The translations under genes and the position numbers were made by a program. Under the pieces are notes generated by a model. That model did no database searches. It saw nothing but the letters and a program-made list of their open reading frames with translations, and was not told the DNA's origin. Positions 17,638 to 26,107 of a DNA stretch of 64,000 nt are shown one piece after another. The stretch lies in assembly GCF_000701905.1 (NCBI RefSeq), contig NZ_JNKC01000001.1, positions 434,001 to 498,000 of the forward strand, in the 5' to 3' direction. This stretch comes from Proteiniclasticum ruminis DSM 24773 (GTDB lineage: Bacteria; Bacillota; Clostridia; Clostridiales; Clostridiaceae). How positions within the stretch are numbered: the first letter of the stretch is position 1; each line of letters opens with the position of its first letter.

Positions 17638-18703
17638 TCCAACTCCTGCTACTCAAAATAGGAACAAACCTATCCATGTTCAGATCTCCCCCCCTGTTCC
17701 ACAGGTCTGATTTCGTGAATGTAAAGAGTGTACGACACTGATCTTCTGGAACACTCCAAGGGAGTAAATTTTCCAAGTAATCTTCGGTACATGCTTACAG
17801 CAGCATGAGTATCCTGACTTGTAAGTTACTGCATCTCATAGATACATGCTGCCCTCTACATCCCGATCTGTCTGATGCAGTTTCTGTACTTTGATTCCTT
17901 GTTCATGGATATTCTGTCTAGTAGCTTCTCCTTTCTCATTTTAGTTTTGTTGTTTCAGACATTCCTATTTCCTTGAATGTCTTACTTGTCCGACATTTTG
18001 TTTATTTCTGGTTTCTATTCTTTTTTCTCCTTCGTGTTCTTTTGGTGATGCAAAGAACTTTTTCCCAAATTTCTATTTCTGTAGTTCTCGTAGAAACTAT
18101 GTTCTCAGCAGCATGAGCATTGTAAAACCATCTGTAACTCAAAAATGGCTGATTTTTTCTCGTTGGTTCTTTTGTCTGCTTCAGCTCCTCTTTAAAAGCT
18201 CTTAAAAATGTCTGTGAATGAGATCTCCCATGCAGCACCTCATTAAATCAAAGCTGAATATTCTGAGTATTTTGCGTATTATTTCTCTTTTTCCACCATT
18301 CTTATGACGATACAAAGGAAAATCTTATTTTCTATCAGTTTTCTATGCTTTTAGTTTAACACTACATAGGTTTTATAGACATAGGCATTTTTTCGCCATT
18401 CTTCTTTGTTTTATGTATAGTTTACTGGATTTATAAAGAAAGCATTAAAGACCATTTCTCACAAGATAGAAAGATCTTCTCATCTATCATAACGACTTCT
18501 CTGATACATACATACCTCTCCATTAATTGAATTAAATCCAATATGAAAGAAAAAACACAATTTCACAGAAAGCAATGATTTGGGACAATTAAGTAGAAAA
18601 TTTGCATCAGAACAAAAATTATGTTGACAAACTATTACGAGTAGCATAAAAATAGAGCGTAAATGAAAAATAAGCCTCTTAAATCTAAAGTGGGAAGTGG
18701 ATC
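17638..18703. other. 1.07 kb intergenic gap in the signalling block
   Basis: This AT-rich stretch separates the divergent histidine kinase operon and the diguanylate cyclase gene. I see no convincing gene. Small open frames (for example a 78-codon one at 18002-18238 on the minus strand) have basic low-complexity ends and no ribosome binding site. There is a repeated 12-mer CAGCAGCATGAG at 17798 and 18106, and no c-di-GMP riboswitch core that I recognise. The only clear signal is the promoter close to 18640. Confidence 0.5.
18624..18652 (+). promoter_or_regulatory. Sigma-A-type promoter of the diguanylate cyclase gene
   Basis: A perfect TTGACA (18624-18629) is followed after 17 bases by TAAAAA (18647-18652), about 50 bases before the ATG at 18704. 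Confidence 0.6.
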
Positions 18704-19765
18704 ATGGAAAGCTCCAAATTGAAAGAAACCTATGAAAAGCAGAAGTATCAGAGCCAGGCAAACTTAGTTTATGTGAACACAATCATTATTGGTGCCATTC
18801 TGGTGTTTATCTACTTCTTTATCCTTAAGACCTATAGTATTGCAGTGGCAAACATCGTACTCCTGGCGGTTTCTTATATTTCGATCAGACTCAACCGTAA
18901 AGAACAATACGCGCTGAGTTCTCTCATTTTCATCACTACGGTTGCTTTCACTGCATTTCTTCAGATTCATGAATTCGGACTTCGTACTGGATTTCAGTAT
19001 TTTTATCTAAATCTCTCTGGGCTCGTGATGTTCACCAACTGGAAACCCTGGCAGAAAGCAGCTGGAACGATGCTGCTTGTTTCCAGTTTTGTTCTTTCCT
19101 TTCAACTGAACTATCAGGCAACACCTCCAGTGGAGTTGAGCTACTTTTAGGTTTTCTTTTTGCATACTGTGAATATCCTGCTGAATGTGTCAGGCGTGGC
19201 AAATTCTGCTCATTACTACATCACTATCACTAAAAAGGCGCATCAGACCCTCACCGATCTGGCCATGAAAGATTATCTGACGGGTCTTATGAACCGAACC
19301 TCCTTCGACCATTTTCTTCTGGAGCTTTGTGAAGGCAGAGTGAAGAAAGGCCACGGTATGTCCATCTTGCTGCTGGATTTGGATCATTTCAAGAGGATCA
19401 ATGATACCTATGGACATCTCTGTGGAGATGAACTGCTCCGTCAGATTGGAATAATTCTGCAGGAACAGACCCGGAAAGAAGACTGCGCCACCAGGTATGG
19501 TGGTGAGGAATTTGTCATTGTCTCAAAGTCTGATTCCATAGAAGAGACCGCACTATTTGCGGAGAGCATCCGTAAAAGAGTCCGTGACATGCAGTTCTGC
19601 TATCAGGGCCATTTTGTCTCTGTTACCTTAAGCATTGGTGCTCTTTATATTTCTCCTCAAGCTTCCACTCATATACAAGAAGCCCTGGAGCTTGCCGACC
19701 AGCTGCTTTACAAAGCAAAATCAGCGGGAAGAAACAGAGTTGTTTCAGAGCAGCTGGCAAGCTGA
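18704..19765 (+). pseudogene. Membrane diguanylate cyclase (GGDEF) interrupted by an in-frame TAG
   Basis: Frame 18704-19150 encodes 148 residues with five membrane segments and ends at TAG (19148-19150). The same frame then stays open from 19151 to 19765 (V-F-F-L-H-T-V-N-I-L-L-N-V then a linker and GGDEF domain). Joined, the product would be about 353 residues: six membrane segments, with the TAG at the start of the sixth, plus a complete GGDEF domain with D-Y-L-T-G-L-x-N-R, R-Y-G-G-E-E-F and an RxxD inhibitory site (R-K-E-D) five residues before GG. No frameshift is involved. The downstream half could restart at TTG 19160 or ATG 19265, but neither has a good ribosome binding site. Most likely this is a nonsense-disrupted gene or a sequencing error; suppression is less likely because TAG ends many normal genes here. 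Confidence 0.8.
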
Positions 19766-19776
19766 AGATATACACA

Positions 19777-19810
19777 GAAAAGCTCCTGGGTTTAAAACCA
19801 GGAGCTTTTC
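19777..19810. terminator. Bidirectional terminator between convergent genes
   Basis: A 13-bp perfect stem (GAAAAGCTCCTGG with CCAGGAGCTTTTC, 19777-19789 and 19798-19810) lies 11 bases past the diguanylate cyclase stop and 24 bases from the stop of the converging TPR gene. A-runs and T-runs within the arms support both directions. Confidence 0.8.
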
Positions 19811-19834
19811 TATAAGACTTCATATTATTATGGT

Positions 19835-21037
19835 TTAAGACTCCGAGAGTATTGCACGTACTCTTGAATTATTGTACATACTATTTGGGCGTTCGTTGGG
19901 AATCCGCTGTAGAACTTTCTTCGCATTCTCCAGTTCTCCTAGATCATACAGATACAGTCCATAAGTGTAGAGTACTTCTTCATAATACACACCATCCGGG
20001 AATCTTGTCAGATACTCTTCGAACCACTTCTTAGCATCCGCTGCCTTCTCCTGTCTCTGATACGCATTGGCGAGATAAAACACAGCTTCGGACTTATATT
20101 CAGGGATTTCTCCATTGTTCAGAATATGATAGAAAGCTTCCGCTGCTCGAGCATAATTGCCTGCTCTAAAATCAGAAAGTGCTTCATCGTGAACGGCAAT
20201 CTCATCGTCTGAGAACACTCTGCCTGGTGTTACTGGACCAGGTTCTTCGGTGACAGGTGGTTCTTCCTCCTCTGGCTCTTCAACCACAGGTGGTTCCACT
20301 GGAGTCTCTACCGGTGTCTCTACAGGGGTTTCCACAGGTGCTTCAGGCTCTGGATTTTCCTCAGGCTGTTCTACAGAAGGCTCTTCCTCTTTTGCCACCT
20401 CTTCGCCAGACTCTTTGGGTGCACTGAAATCCAGCACTCTGGATAGACCATATCCCGCTGCACCAAGAAATAACAGAAGAACTAGAAAGGAAGCAAGGGA
20501 TTTCCCTGGTTTCTTTCTTTTTTTCACAGATAACACCGACAGCTCATCCAGATATCTCAATGCCTTCTCATTGCTGCTGTCAAGCAGTAATGCTTTATTC
20601 ATATATTCTCTAGCATCATCCAGACTTCCGTTCAGAAAATGACAATGCCCTATATGAAGAAGAAGTCCAACCATTTCAGGTTCCCGTTCGAAAAGATCTT
20701 TGAATACGTTGATGGCCCTTGTATAATCTCCCTGATCTTCTGCTCGGATGGCTTCTTTATATAACTTCTGAAAATCCTGGGCAGTTTCCGCTTTATATTT
20801 CAGTAAATATTCCACAGCCTTGTTGTCTCTGGCTTTCACAGAAATACTTTTATTCCAATAGTACTTTGCTTTGTCAAAGTTGCAGAAGAGATACTCACAA
20901 TATCCCAGAAGGTTCATTATTTCAGTATCTTCTGGATTTACCGATAGTCTGCTTTCCAATATATCTCTTGCTTTTGAAATATTATTTTCTTCTAAAGCGA
21001 CTTCTGCTTCTTTAATATTCTTGCTTGCTTGTTCCAT
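19835..21037 (-). CDS. Tetratricopeptide-repeat membrane protein
   Basis: A 400-residue protein. Residues about 1-170 hold several TPR motifs in the cytoplasm (for example L-E-S-R-L-S-V-N-P-E-D-T-E-I-M-N-L-L-G and A-L-L-L-D-S-S-N-E-K-A-L). One membrane segment follows (about 180-198, S-L-A-S-F-L-V-L-L-L-F-L-G-A-A-G), then a Pro/Glu/Val-rich spacer with repeated P-V-E-T units (about 210-275), then an extracytoplasmic TPR or YbgF-like region (about 280-385). Such proteins act as scaffolds; no partner can be named. It is monocistronic as far as visible. Confidence 0.8.
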   Translation of the reverse strand: MEQASKNIKEAEVALEENNISKARDILESRLSVNPEDTEIMNLLGYCEYLFCNFDKAKYYWNKSISVKARDNKAVEYLLKYKAETAQDFQKLYKEAIRAEDQGDYTRAINVFKDLFEREPEMVGLLLHIGHCHFLNGSLDDAREYMNKALLLDSSNEKALRYLDELSVLSVKKRKKPGKSLASFLVLLLFLGAAGYGLSRVLDFSAPKESGEEVAKEEEPSVEQPEENPEPEAPVETPVETPVETPVEPPVVEEPEEEEPPVTEEPGPVTPGRVFSDDEIAVHDEALSDFRAGNYARAAEAFYHILNNGEIPEYKSEAVFYLANAYQRQEKAADAKKWFEEYLTRFPDGVYYEEVLYTYGLYLYDLGELENAKKVLQRIPNERPNSMYNNSRVRAILSES

Positions 21038-21210
21038 TCATTACCTCTCCTATCCTGTCTTCAGGCCATAAATCCACATGGCACCGTGCAATCAAATGGT
21101 ATCTGATTTCTGTTCTATTCTATCGTAACTCTAGAGGAAAATCTATGACTTCCAGGTTATTTTCACTTTTAAATCAGATTATCTTCATGAACTTCACACT
21201 TTTTAATCAC

Positions 21211-21255
21211 AAAACAAAAACCAGTTTTAAAGCTGCTTCTTTGAAACTGGTTTTT
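21211..21255 (-). terminator. Intrinsic terminator of the mgtC-like gene
   Basis: Inverted repeat AAAAACCAGTTT / AAACTGGTTTTT (21216-21227 and 21244-21255). On the minus strand it continues into TTTTTGTTTT. It lies about 60 bases beyond the MgtC stop codon. Confidence 0.75.
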
Positions 21256-21316
21256 GTTCTATCACTTTTTTCAGCACTGACCGGACTCTTTGATTACCAT
21301 TTATACACCAGAGAGA

Positions 21317-22027
21317 CTAGTCTTCCGTGATTTTCCGTATTTCCAATATACTGTCATTATAGGACAAATCACGCATTACTTTAAGTATATCAAGAGACTT
21401 TGGTAAATTCAGTGTGTAAATGCACCCTTTCACTCCTTCTCCTGAGCCACGAATAAAATCCATATCGATGACATGTATGTTCTTCGTATCGAAATAGGTA
21501 TCAATAAACTCAATGGTCTTTGATTTTTTGGTGAACTCCACTTCAAGCTTGATGTTTTTACCGCTATGAAACAGCTTGTCCTGAATTTTCTTCAGGGAGA
21601 TCAGAACAATCACACAAATTACAAGGGCTGCCATGCTGATGATGTAATATCCGTACCCGATGGCTAGACCCAGACAAGCCACCAGCCAGAGTGTTGCTGC
21701 TGTAGTCAGCCCTTTAATGGATCCTTTGGTATGAATGATTGTCCCGGCTCCAAGAAAACCGATTCCGCTGATCACCTGAGCAGACAGTCTTCCATAATCC
21801 GCTCTAAGGATGTCCTTGAGTCTGCTGTCACTTAAAACACGCTGAATGATTTCCTCATTCATGGTGACCTGAATCAGCGCAATGACGCAGGCACCGATAC
21901 ACACCAGTATATGGGTTCTGAAGCCTGCTGGGCGATTTTTATACTCTCTCTCATATCCGATGAGACCACCCGCGAAAACTGCAATACCAAGCCTGATAAG
22001 CACTTCTCTATAATCTATCTCAATCAT
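21317..22027 (-). CDS. MgtC/SapB family membrane protein
   Basis: A 236-residue protein with an N-terminal MgtC domain of four or five membrane segments (residues about 8-145: R-L-G-I-A-V-F-A-G-G-L-I-G-Y-E-R-E, then R-P-A-G-F-R-T-H-I-L-V-C-I-G, G-I-G-F-L-G-A-G-T-I and G-L-T-T-A-A-T-L-W) and a soluble C-terminal ACT-like tail of about 80 residues. These are the hallmark blocks of the family. MgtC proteins are linked to growth at low Mg2+ and, in pathogens, to survival in acid vacuoles and ATP synthase control; the role here is not known. The gene stands alone. Confidence 0.92.
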   Translation of the reverse strand: MIEIDYREVLIRLGIAVFAGGLIGYEREYKNRPAGFRTHILVCIGACVIALIQVTMNEEIIQRVLSDSRLKDILRADYGRLSAQVISGIGFLGAGTIIHTKGSIKGLTTAATLWLVACLGLAIGYGYYIISMAALVICVIVLISLKKIQDKLFHSGKNIKLEVEFTKKSKTIEFIDTYFDTKNIHVIDMDFIRGSGEGVKGCIYTLNLPKSLDILKVMRDLSYNDSILEIRKITED

Positions 22028-22091
22028 CTCCTACTACTCTTTTATCTCAGGTTCAGCATCATCTAAACCTTTACATTCTTTTTTATATAGA

Positions 22092-22119
22092 AGGTCTCCT
22101 TATCTTCATAAGGAGACCT
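22092..22119 (-). other. Strong hairpin at the 3' end of the TRAP-HAD operon
   Basis: A perfect 12-bp stem with a 4-base loop (AGGTCTCCTTAT, 22092-22103, with ATAAGGAGACCT, 22108-22119) begins 11 bases after the HAD phosphatase stop. There is no T-run directly after it on either strand, so it may terminate weakly or protect the mRNA 3' end. Confidence 0.55.
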
Positions 22120-22129
22120 CCTCAGTGTA

Positions 22130-22921
22130 TTAAAGATCTTGTATCATATGTTTCACTGATGGGAAAGAAAAATCAGCTCGGATTGGACTGGCTTCATAGT
22201 CTTCGTTTTTGGTCTCTCCAGAGAACACAACCACAGCCGTAATGCCTGCATTGATTCCGGTCTGCACATCTGTATAGAGGCGGTCTCCCACCATAACCAT
22301 TCCAGATTTATCAAGACCATATTTATCTGCAATGCTTTCCACTACCTCTTTATTCGGCTTTCCGATGACCTTCGGCTTCTTTCCTGTGGATGCTTCAATA
22401 AGAGCTGCCATGGCTCCTGCATCTGGCATAAAAGCATCGTTTGGCAAAGGACAGTTAAAGTCAGGGTGAGTGGCGATATACTCCACTCCTGCTGCAATAT
22501 ACTCACAAGCTCCCCAAAGCTTTTCATAGGTTAGGGTTGTATCGAATCCAAGAACTACGTAATCCACTTCCTGATGTCTTTCTTTCACCAGCTGAAAGCC
22601 TTCCATCTCAAATTCCTCTTCCAGAGCAGGTGTTCCCAGCAAATAGATTCTGGCACCTTCTTTCTTTCTCTTGAGGTATCTTGTGGTGGCTTCACCTGAT
22701 GTGAAGATATCTTCTTTGTCTGCATGAATCCCCAGCTTACCTAATTTTTCCACATAAGAAAGCTTATTCTTCGATGAGTTGTTCGTGAGGAAAATATACC
22801 TCTTTCCTTTCTCCTTGATGGTCTTTAGAAAATCCAGAGCACCGTCTATCAGTTCATTTCCCAGGAAAATCGTACCGTCCATGTCAAGAAGAAAAGTCTC
22901 TTTATCTTTTAATCTATGCAA
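22130..22921 (-). CDS. HAD-IIA family sugar/nucleotide phosphatase (NagD-like)
   Basis: A 263-residue haloacid-dehalogenase phosphatase of the IIA (NagD/p-nitrophenylphosphatase) type. Motif I is L-D-M-D-G-T-I (residues about 12-18), motif II the T-N-N-S-S segment (about 46), and motif III/IV the G-K-P region with M-V-G-D-R-L-Y-T-D (about 215-225); a C2-type cap lies between. It starts at TTG 22921, seven bases behind AAGGAG; no in-frame ATG has a better site. It is the last gene of the dctP-dctQ-dctM operon, 12 bases after dctM. That position suggests action on a phosphorylated intermediate of the imported substrate, which is inference. Confidence 0.88.
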   Translation of the reverse strand: MHRLKDKETFLLDMDGTIFLGNELIDGALDFLKTIKEKGKRYIFLTNNSSKNKLSYVEKLGKLGIHADKEDIFTSGEATTRYLKRKKEGARIYLLGTPALEEEFEMEGFQLVKERHQEVDYVVLGFDTTLTYEKLWGACEYIAAGVEYIATHPDFNCPLPNDAFMPDAGAMAALIEASTGKKPKVIGKPNKEVVESIADKYGLDKSGMVMVGDRLYTDVQTGINAGITAVVVFSGETKNEDYEASPIRADFSFPSVKHMIQDL

Positions 22922-22933
22922 AACATTTCTCCT

Positions 22934-24220
22934 TTAATTGAATAGGTTATAGGTGAACAGTGCAACTCCTTCAGAGTAAGTAATAAGGAGCAGTACCGCA
23001 ATAAGTGCAATAATAAATGGCCATACTTCTTTTAGGAAGTCTTCCAGCTTAAGCCCTACAATGGTACATACCGTAAACATCATGGAACCAAAAGGCGGCG
23101 TCAAACCTCCAATCATGATATTAACAATAAAAATCATACCAAAATGAATTGGATCAATACCAAAGGATACAACCGCTGGCACTAGAAGTGGTGCAAGTAT
23201 TACAAGTGCAGCTCCACCTTCCAGGAACATTCCGATAAACAGAAGAAGTGCATTAATAACCAGTAGAAGTATAATTGGGCTGTCCGTCATATTCATGAGG
23301 AACTCTGTAATCATCTGAGGGATTCTTTCTAATGTCAGATAATATCCAAATACTTTAGCACTTGCGATTATTGCCATTACACCGCCGGTACCCTTTACTG
23401 TATCCATAAGAATAACAGGAATATGTTCCAGCTTAAGTTCTTTGTACACAAAGAACCCAACGATGACAGAGAAGAATACAGCAACGGCTCCTGCCTCAGT
23501 AGGTGTGAACATACCCATTCTCATTCCCATGATGATGACGAATGGAATGATAAGAGCCCAAATCGATTTGATGAACTGTCTGAGTATTTCTCCAATACTA
23601 GCCATTTTTTGTCTTTGAGGCGTATAATTACGCTTTGCTGCGATGATATGAACTGTAAACATCAGCGCAAGAGTCATAAGAATTCCTGGCATGTACGCTG
23701 CAAGGAACATATCTCCTACGGTAACATTCGCAATCAGCGCATACAGAATCAGATTGGTTCCAGGTGGAATAACTGGGCTGATGGCTGATGATGCAGCGGT
23801 AATCGCTCCTGAGAATGGAAGAGAAAAACCTTTCTTTACCATTTCAGGAACAAGGATTTTCGACTGCATTGCCGCATCTGCATTGGCAGAACCTGAGATT
23901 CCACCCATGAATGCACTAAGCAGAACATTTACTTGAGCAAGCCCACCTTTTGTATGACCTACAAGAACATTGGCGAAATCCATCATCGCCCCAGATATTC
24001 CTGAATAGTTCATGACAGAACCCATCATGACAAAGAAAGGCACTGCCAGATATGGGAAGGATTCAACTGCAGTTACATACTGCTGAATCACCATTTCTGT
24101 TGGCATGGAGTTATTAATGAAAACAAAATAAAAAAGTGAAGATCCTATCAGAGAAAATGCAACAGGAACATTCAAGAAAAACAATACAAAGAGAACTATA
24201 ACCGGTAATAACGCTTCCAC
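22934..24220 (-). CDS. dctM: TRAP transporter large permease subunit
   Basis: A 428-residue, about twelve-helix membrane subunit of a tripartite ATP-independent periplasmic transporter; it forms the Na+-coupled translocation channel with DctQ. Family marks include the N-terminal L-F-V-L-F-F-L-N-V-P-V-A-F-S-L, S-G-I-S-G-A-M-M-D-F, the S-A-F-M-G-G-I-S-G-S-A-N-A-D block, and late N-I-M-I-G-G-L-T-P-P-F-G. It starts at GTG 24220, sharing one base with the TAG of dctQ, so translation is coupled. The substrate is probably a carboxylate but cannot be specified. Confidence 0.95.
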   Translation of the reverse strand: MEALLPVIVLFVLFFLNVPVAFSLIGSSLFYFVFINNSMPTEMVIQQYVTAVESFPYLAVPFFVMMGSVMNYSGISGAMMDFANVLVGHTKGGLAQVNVLLSAFMGGISGSANADAAMQSKILVPEMVKKGFSLPFSGAITAASSAISPVIPPGTNLILYALIANVTVGDMFLAAYMPGILMTLALMFTVHIIAAKRNYTPQRQKMASIGEILRQFIKSIWALIIPFVIIMGMRMGMFTPTEAGAVAVFFSVIVGFFVYKELKLEHIPVILMDTVKGTGGVMAIIASAKVFGYYLTLERIPQMITEFLMNMTDSPIILLLVINALLLFIGMFLEGGAALVILAPLLVPAVVSFGIDPIHFGMIFIVNIMIGGLTPPFGSMMFTVCTIVGLKLEDFLKEVWPFIIALIAVLLLITYSEGVALFTYNLFN

Positions 24221-24744
24221 TATTCTTCTACCCCCTGATCTTCTGGATCACCAATTTCCAGCTTCACATCCCTCTTCAGGAATACTTTTCTGATACTCTG
24301 TACCAGGAAGTAAATCGAGTAGATGGTGATTAATCCGAATGAAATCACAATCGCTATATATATGAATTTGTAAGATAACTCCAACGCTGCAGTAATCTTT
24401 GTAGAATTCATAAAATACAGGAAACTGAGGTAAAACATAGTTCCTGATAATACTGTCACTACACTTGAAGTGATCATCAGAACAATAGGCTGATATTTGT
24501 CAGGAACCAGATTTGTCAGAACTTCAATTCCAATAAGACCTTTGGTCTTATATGCAGACGCAAGCCCAAGAAAAATAACCCAGACAAATGCTCCAACCGC
24601 TACTTCTTCCGTCCAGTTGAAGGTAAATCTTAAAAAATATCGAGTAAAAACATTAATAAGTACAAGAACCGAAGTGATGCTTAAGAAAACTGAACCAATA
24701 ATCAGTTCAAAATGAACAAAAAAATTACGAAAATGTCCTTTCAT
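24220..24744 (-). CDS. dctQ: TRAP transporter small permease subunit
   Basis: A 174-residue subunit with four predicted membrane segments and the DctQ signature around F-T-R-Y-F-L-R-F-T-F-N-W-T-E-E-V-A (residues about 33-49), which is typical of the family. It pairs with DctM to bind the substrate-loaded DctP. AGGAGG lies before its ATG at 24744. It follows dctP after a 95-base gap containing a hairpin, and dctM starts inside its stop codon. Confidence 0.93.
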   Translation of the reverse strand: MKGHFRNFFVHFELIIGSVFLSITSVLVLINVFTRYFLRFTFNWTEEVAVGAFVWVIFLGLASAYKTKGLIGIEVLTNLVPDKYQPIVLMITSSVVTVLSGTMFYLSFLYFMNSTKITAALELSYKFIYIAIVISFGLITIYSIYFLVQSIRKVFLKRDVKLEIGDPEDQGVEE

Positions 24745-24790
24745 CGTGTCCTCCTATTAAATTTAAATTTACACACCTGAAATTTTCAAT

Positions 24791-24818
24791 AGCATTCCCC
24801 TGGTCACAGAGGAATGCT
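24791..24818 (-). other. Intercistronic hairpin between dctP and dctQ
   Basis: An 8-bp inverted repeat AGCATTCC / GGAATGCT lies about 20 bases after the dctP stop, without a T-run. In TRAP operons such a hairpin commonly stabilises the dctP message so that binding protein exceeds permease; here that is inference. Confidence 0.5.
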
Positions 24819-24839
24819 ATGAAAACTACTATTCAGCTA

Positions 24840-25871
24840 TTACTGTCCAGCTTTAATCTTGTCCAGTTCCTCTATGATTCTTTCATAGATGCCAGGAGTC
24901 CACTGTGGGAACTTTGTGTATACTGGCTCTGCAGCCTTCAGGAATGCTGCAGCATCCACTTCGTGGAAGTTAACGCCTTCAGCTTTCAGAAGTTCTGCAA
25001 ACTCGGATTCTGCCTTGATTGTCTCATCCAGGTTGTCCTGCATGCCCTTTTCAAACTCTTCAGAAATAATAGTTCTCTGTTCTTCGGTCAGTTCATCCCA
25101 AAGCTTTGTAGAAAGAACCACTGCAGAAACACCAAGAAGGTGGTTGGTCAGAGAGTATTCTTTCACATTTTCATACTGCTGGGTTCCATAGTAAGTCATG
25201 ATGGATCCTTCAACACCGTCGATAACACCCTGCTGAATTGCAGCATAGGTATCTGGATATGGCATGGAAACAGGGTTTCCTCCCATAGCTTCGATGGTGT
25301 ATGTATACAGCTGGCTTGTGGGAACGCGGATGTTAAGACCTTTCATGTCTTCTGGGCTCTTGATTGGTTTCTTGGTCATCATGCTTCTGAAACCAAATAC
25401 CCAATCCAGTGAAAGCACCTTTGTGCCGTGCTCTTCTTCCAGTTTCTTGTTCAGATCCTGAACCAGTGGTGTTTTTGTCATAGCAAAATACTCATCAAAT
25501 GTTGTGTACAGGAATGGTCCTGTCACAGCATTGTAGTCTGGCACATAGTCCCCAAGGAAGTTTACACCATCCACCAGGATCCAGTCTGCACCGGAAACAA
25601 CCTGCTCCATACCATCTTTACCGATTGGAAGAATTCCACCGGTGAAAAGCTTCAGTTCAAGAGAACCGTTGCTTCTCTCATTTACTGCCTCTACTACTTT
25701 TTTCAGAGAGATGGCGGTCTGCTCATCGTCTACAAACTTCGTGCTGACGGTGATTTCTTTTTTCTTTGGTGCTTCAGTTCCTGTGCCTGATTCACCCTCA
25801 TTCTTTGCGCCACAAGCAACAATTGTTGTAGCCATCAGAACGGTTGCAATGAGTGTTGCAATTTTCTTCAT
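24840..25871 (-). CDS. dctP: TRAP transporter substrate-binding protein (DctP family lipoprotein)
   Basis: A 343-residue extracytoplasmic binding protein. Residues 1-20 are a lipoprotein signal with T-I-V-A-C20. The mature part has the DctP family blocks, including P-E-D-M-K-G-L-N-I-R-V-P (about 177-188) with the conserved arginine that normally contacts the substrate carboxylate, and P-Y-P-D-T-Y-A-A-I-Q-Q-G-V-I-D-G-V-E-G-S (about 202-221). It is first in the operon dctP-dctQ-dctM-HAD. The conserved arginine favours an organic acid ligand, but its identity is open. Confidence 0.94.
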   Translation of the reverse strand: MKKIATLIATVLMATTIVACGAKNEGESGTGTEAPKKKEITVSTKFVDDEQTAISLKKVVEAVNERSNGSLELKLFTGGILPIGKDGMEQVVSGADWILVDGVNFLGDYVPDYNAVTGPFLYTTFDEYFAMTKTPLVQDLNKKLEEEHGTKVLSLDWVFGFRSMMTKKPIKSPEDMKGLNIRVPTSQLYTYTIEAMGGNPVSMPYPDTYAAIQQGVIDGVEGSIMTYYGTQQYENVKEYSLTNHLLGVSAVVLSTKLWDELTEEQRTIISEEFEKGMQDNLDETIKAESEFAELLKAEGVNFHEVDAAAFLKAAEPVYTKFPQWTPGIYERIIEELDKIKAGQ

Positions 25872-25908
25872 ATAGTACCCCCTAATATTTGTTTGAAACC
25901 ATATAAAA

Positions 25909-25935
25909 GCACTGAAGTAATAAGTACCTCAGTAC
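25909..25935 (-). promoter_or_regulatory. Imperfect palindrome in the dctP leader
   Basis: An 11-base inverted repeat with two G-T pairs (GCACTGAAGTA at 25909-25919, TACCTCAGTAC at 25925-25935) lies about 30 bases downstream of the dctP -10 box. It could be an operator or a leader hairpin. Confidence 0.35.
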
Positions 25936-25965
25936 TGATAACGATTTCCTGTTCATTGTTAATTC

Positions 25966-25994
25966 ATAATAGCACAATGTTAAATCCATGTAAA
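25966..25994 (-). promoter_or_regulatory. Sigma-A promoter of the TRAP operon
   Basis: On the minus strand TTTACA (25989-25994) and TATTAT (25966-25971) are separated by 17 bases, about 95 bases before the dctP ATG. Confidence 0.65.
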
Positions 25995-26062
25995 GCTTTA
26001 AATTGATGCTTTATTTTATAAACTCATAGTGGTAAAATTAAAGATTATTTCTGTAAATTATA

Positions 26063-26101
26063 AAGTCCATGGAATCTCATTTACTGGGACTCCATGGACT
26101 T
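26063..26101 (-). terminator. Terminator after rnfD
   Basis: An 11-bp stem (AAGTCCATGGA / TCCATGGACTT, 26063-26073 and 26091-26101) starts 6 bases past the rnfD stop. On the minus strand it runs into CTTTATAATTT, a modest U-tract. It closes the rnfCD transcript before the dctP promoter. Confidence 0.65.
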
Positions 26102-26107
26102 CTGTTC

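Noticed and set aside
18002-18238. 78-codon open frame on the minus strand in the signalling-block gap
   Set aside because: No ribosome binding site, basic low-complexity tail and no family resemblance; treated as non-coding.
18704-19765. Pyrrolysine or programmed TAG readthrough in the diguanylate cyclase
   Set aside because: Kept only as an alternative: TAG ends many ordinary genes here, no pyl gene is in the window, and no readthrough element was recognised after the stop.
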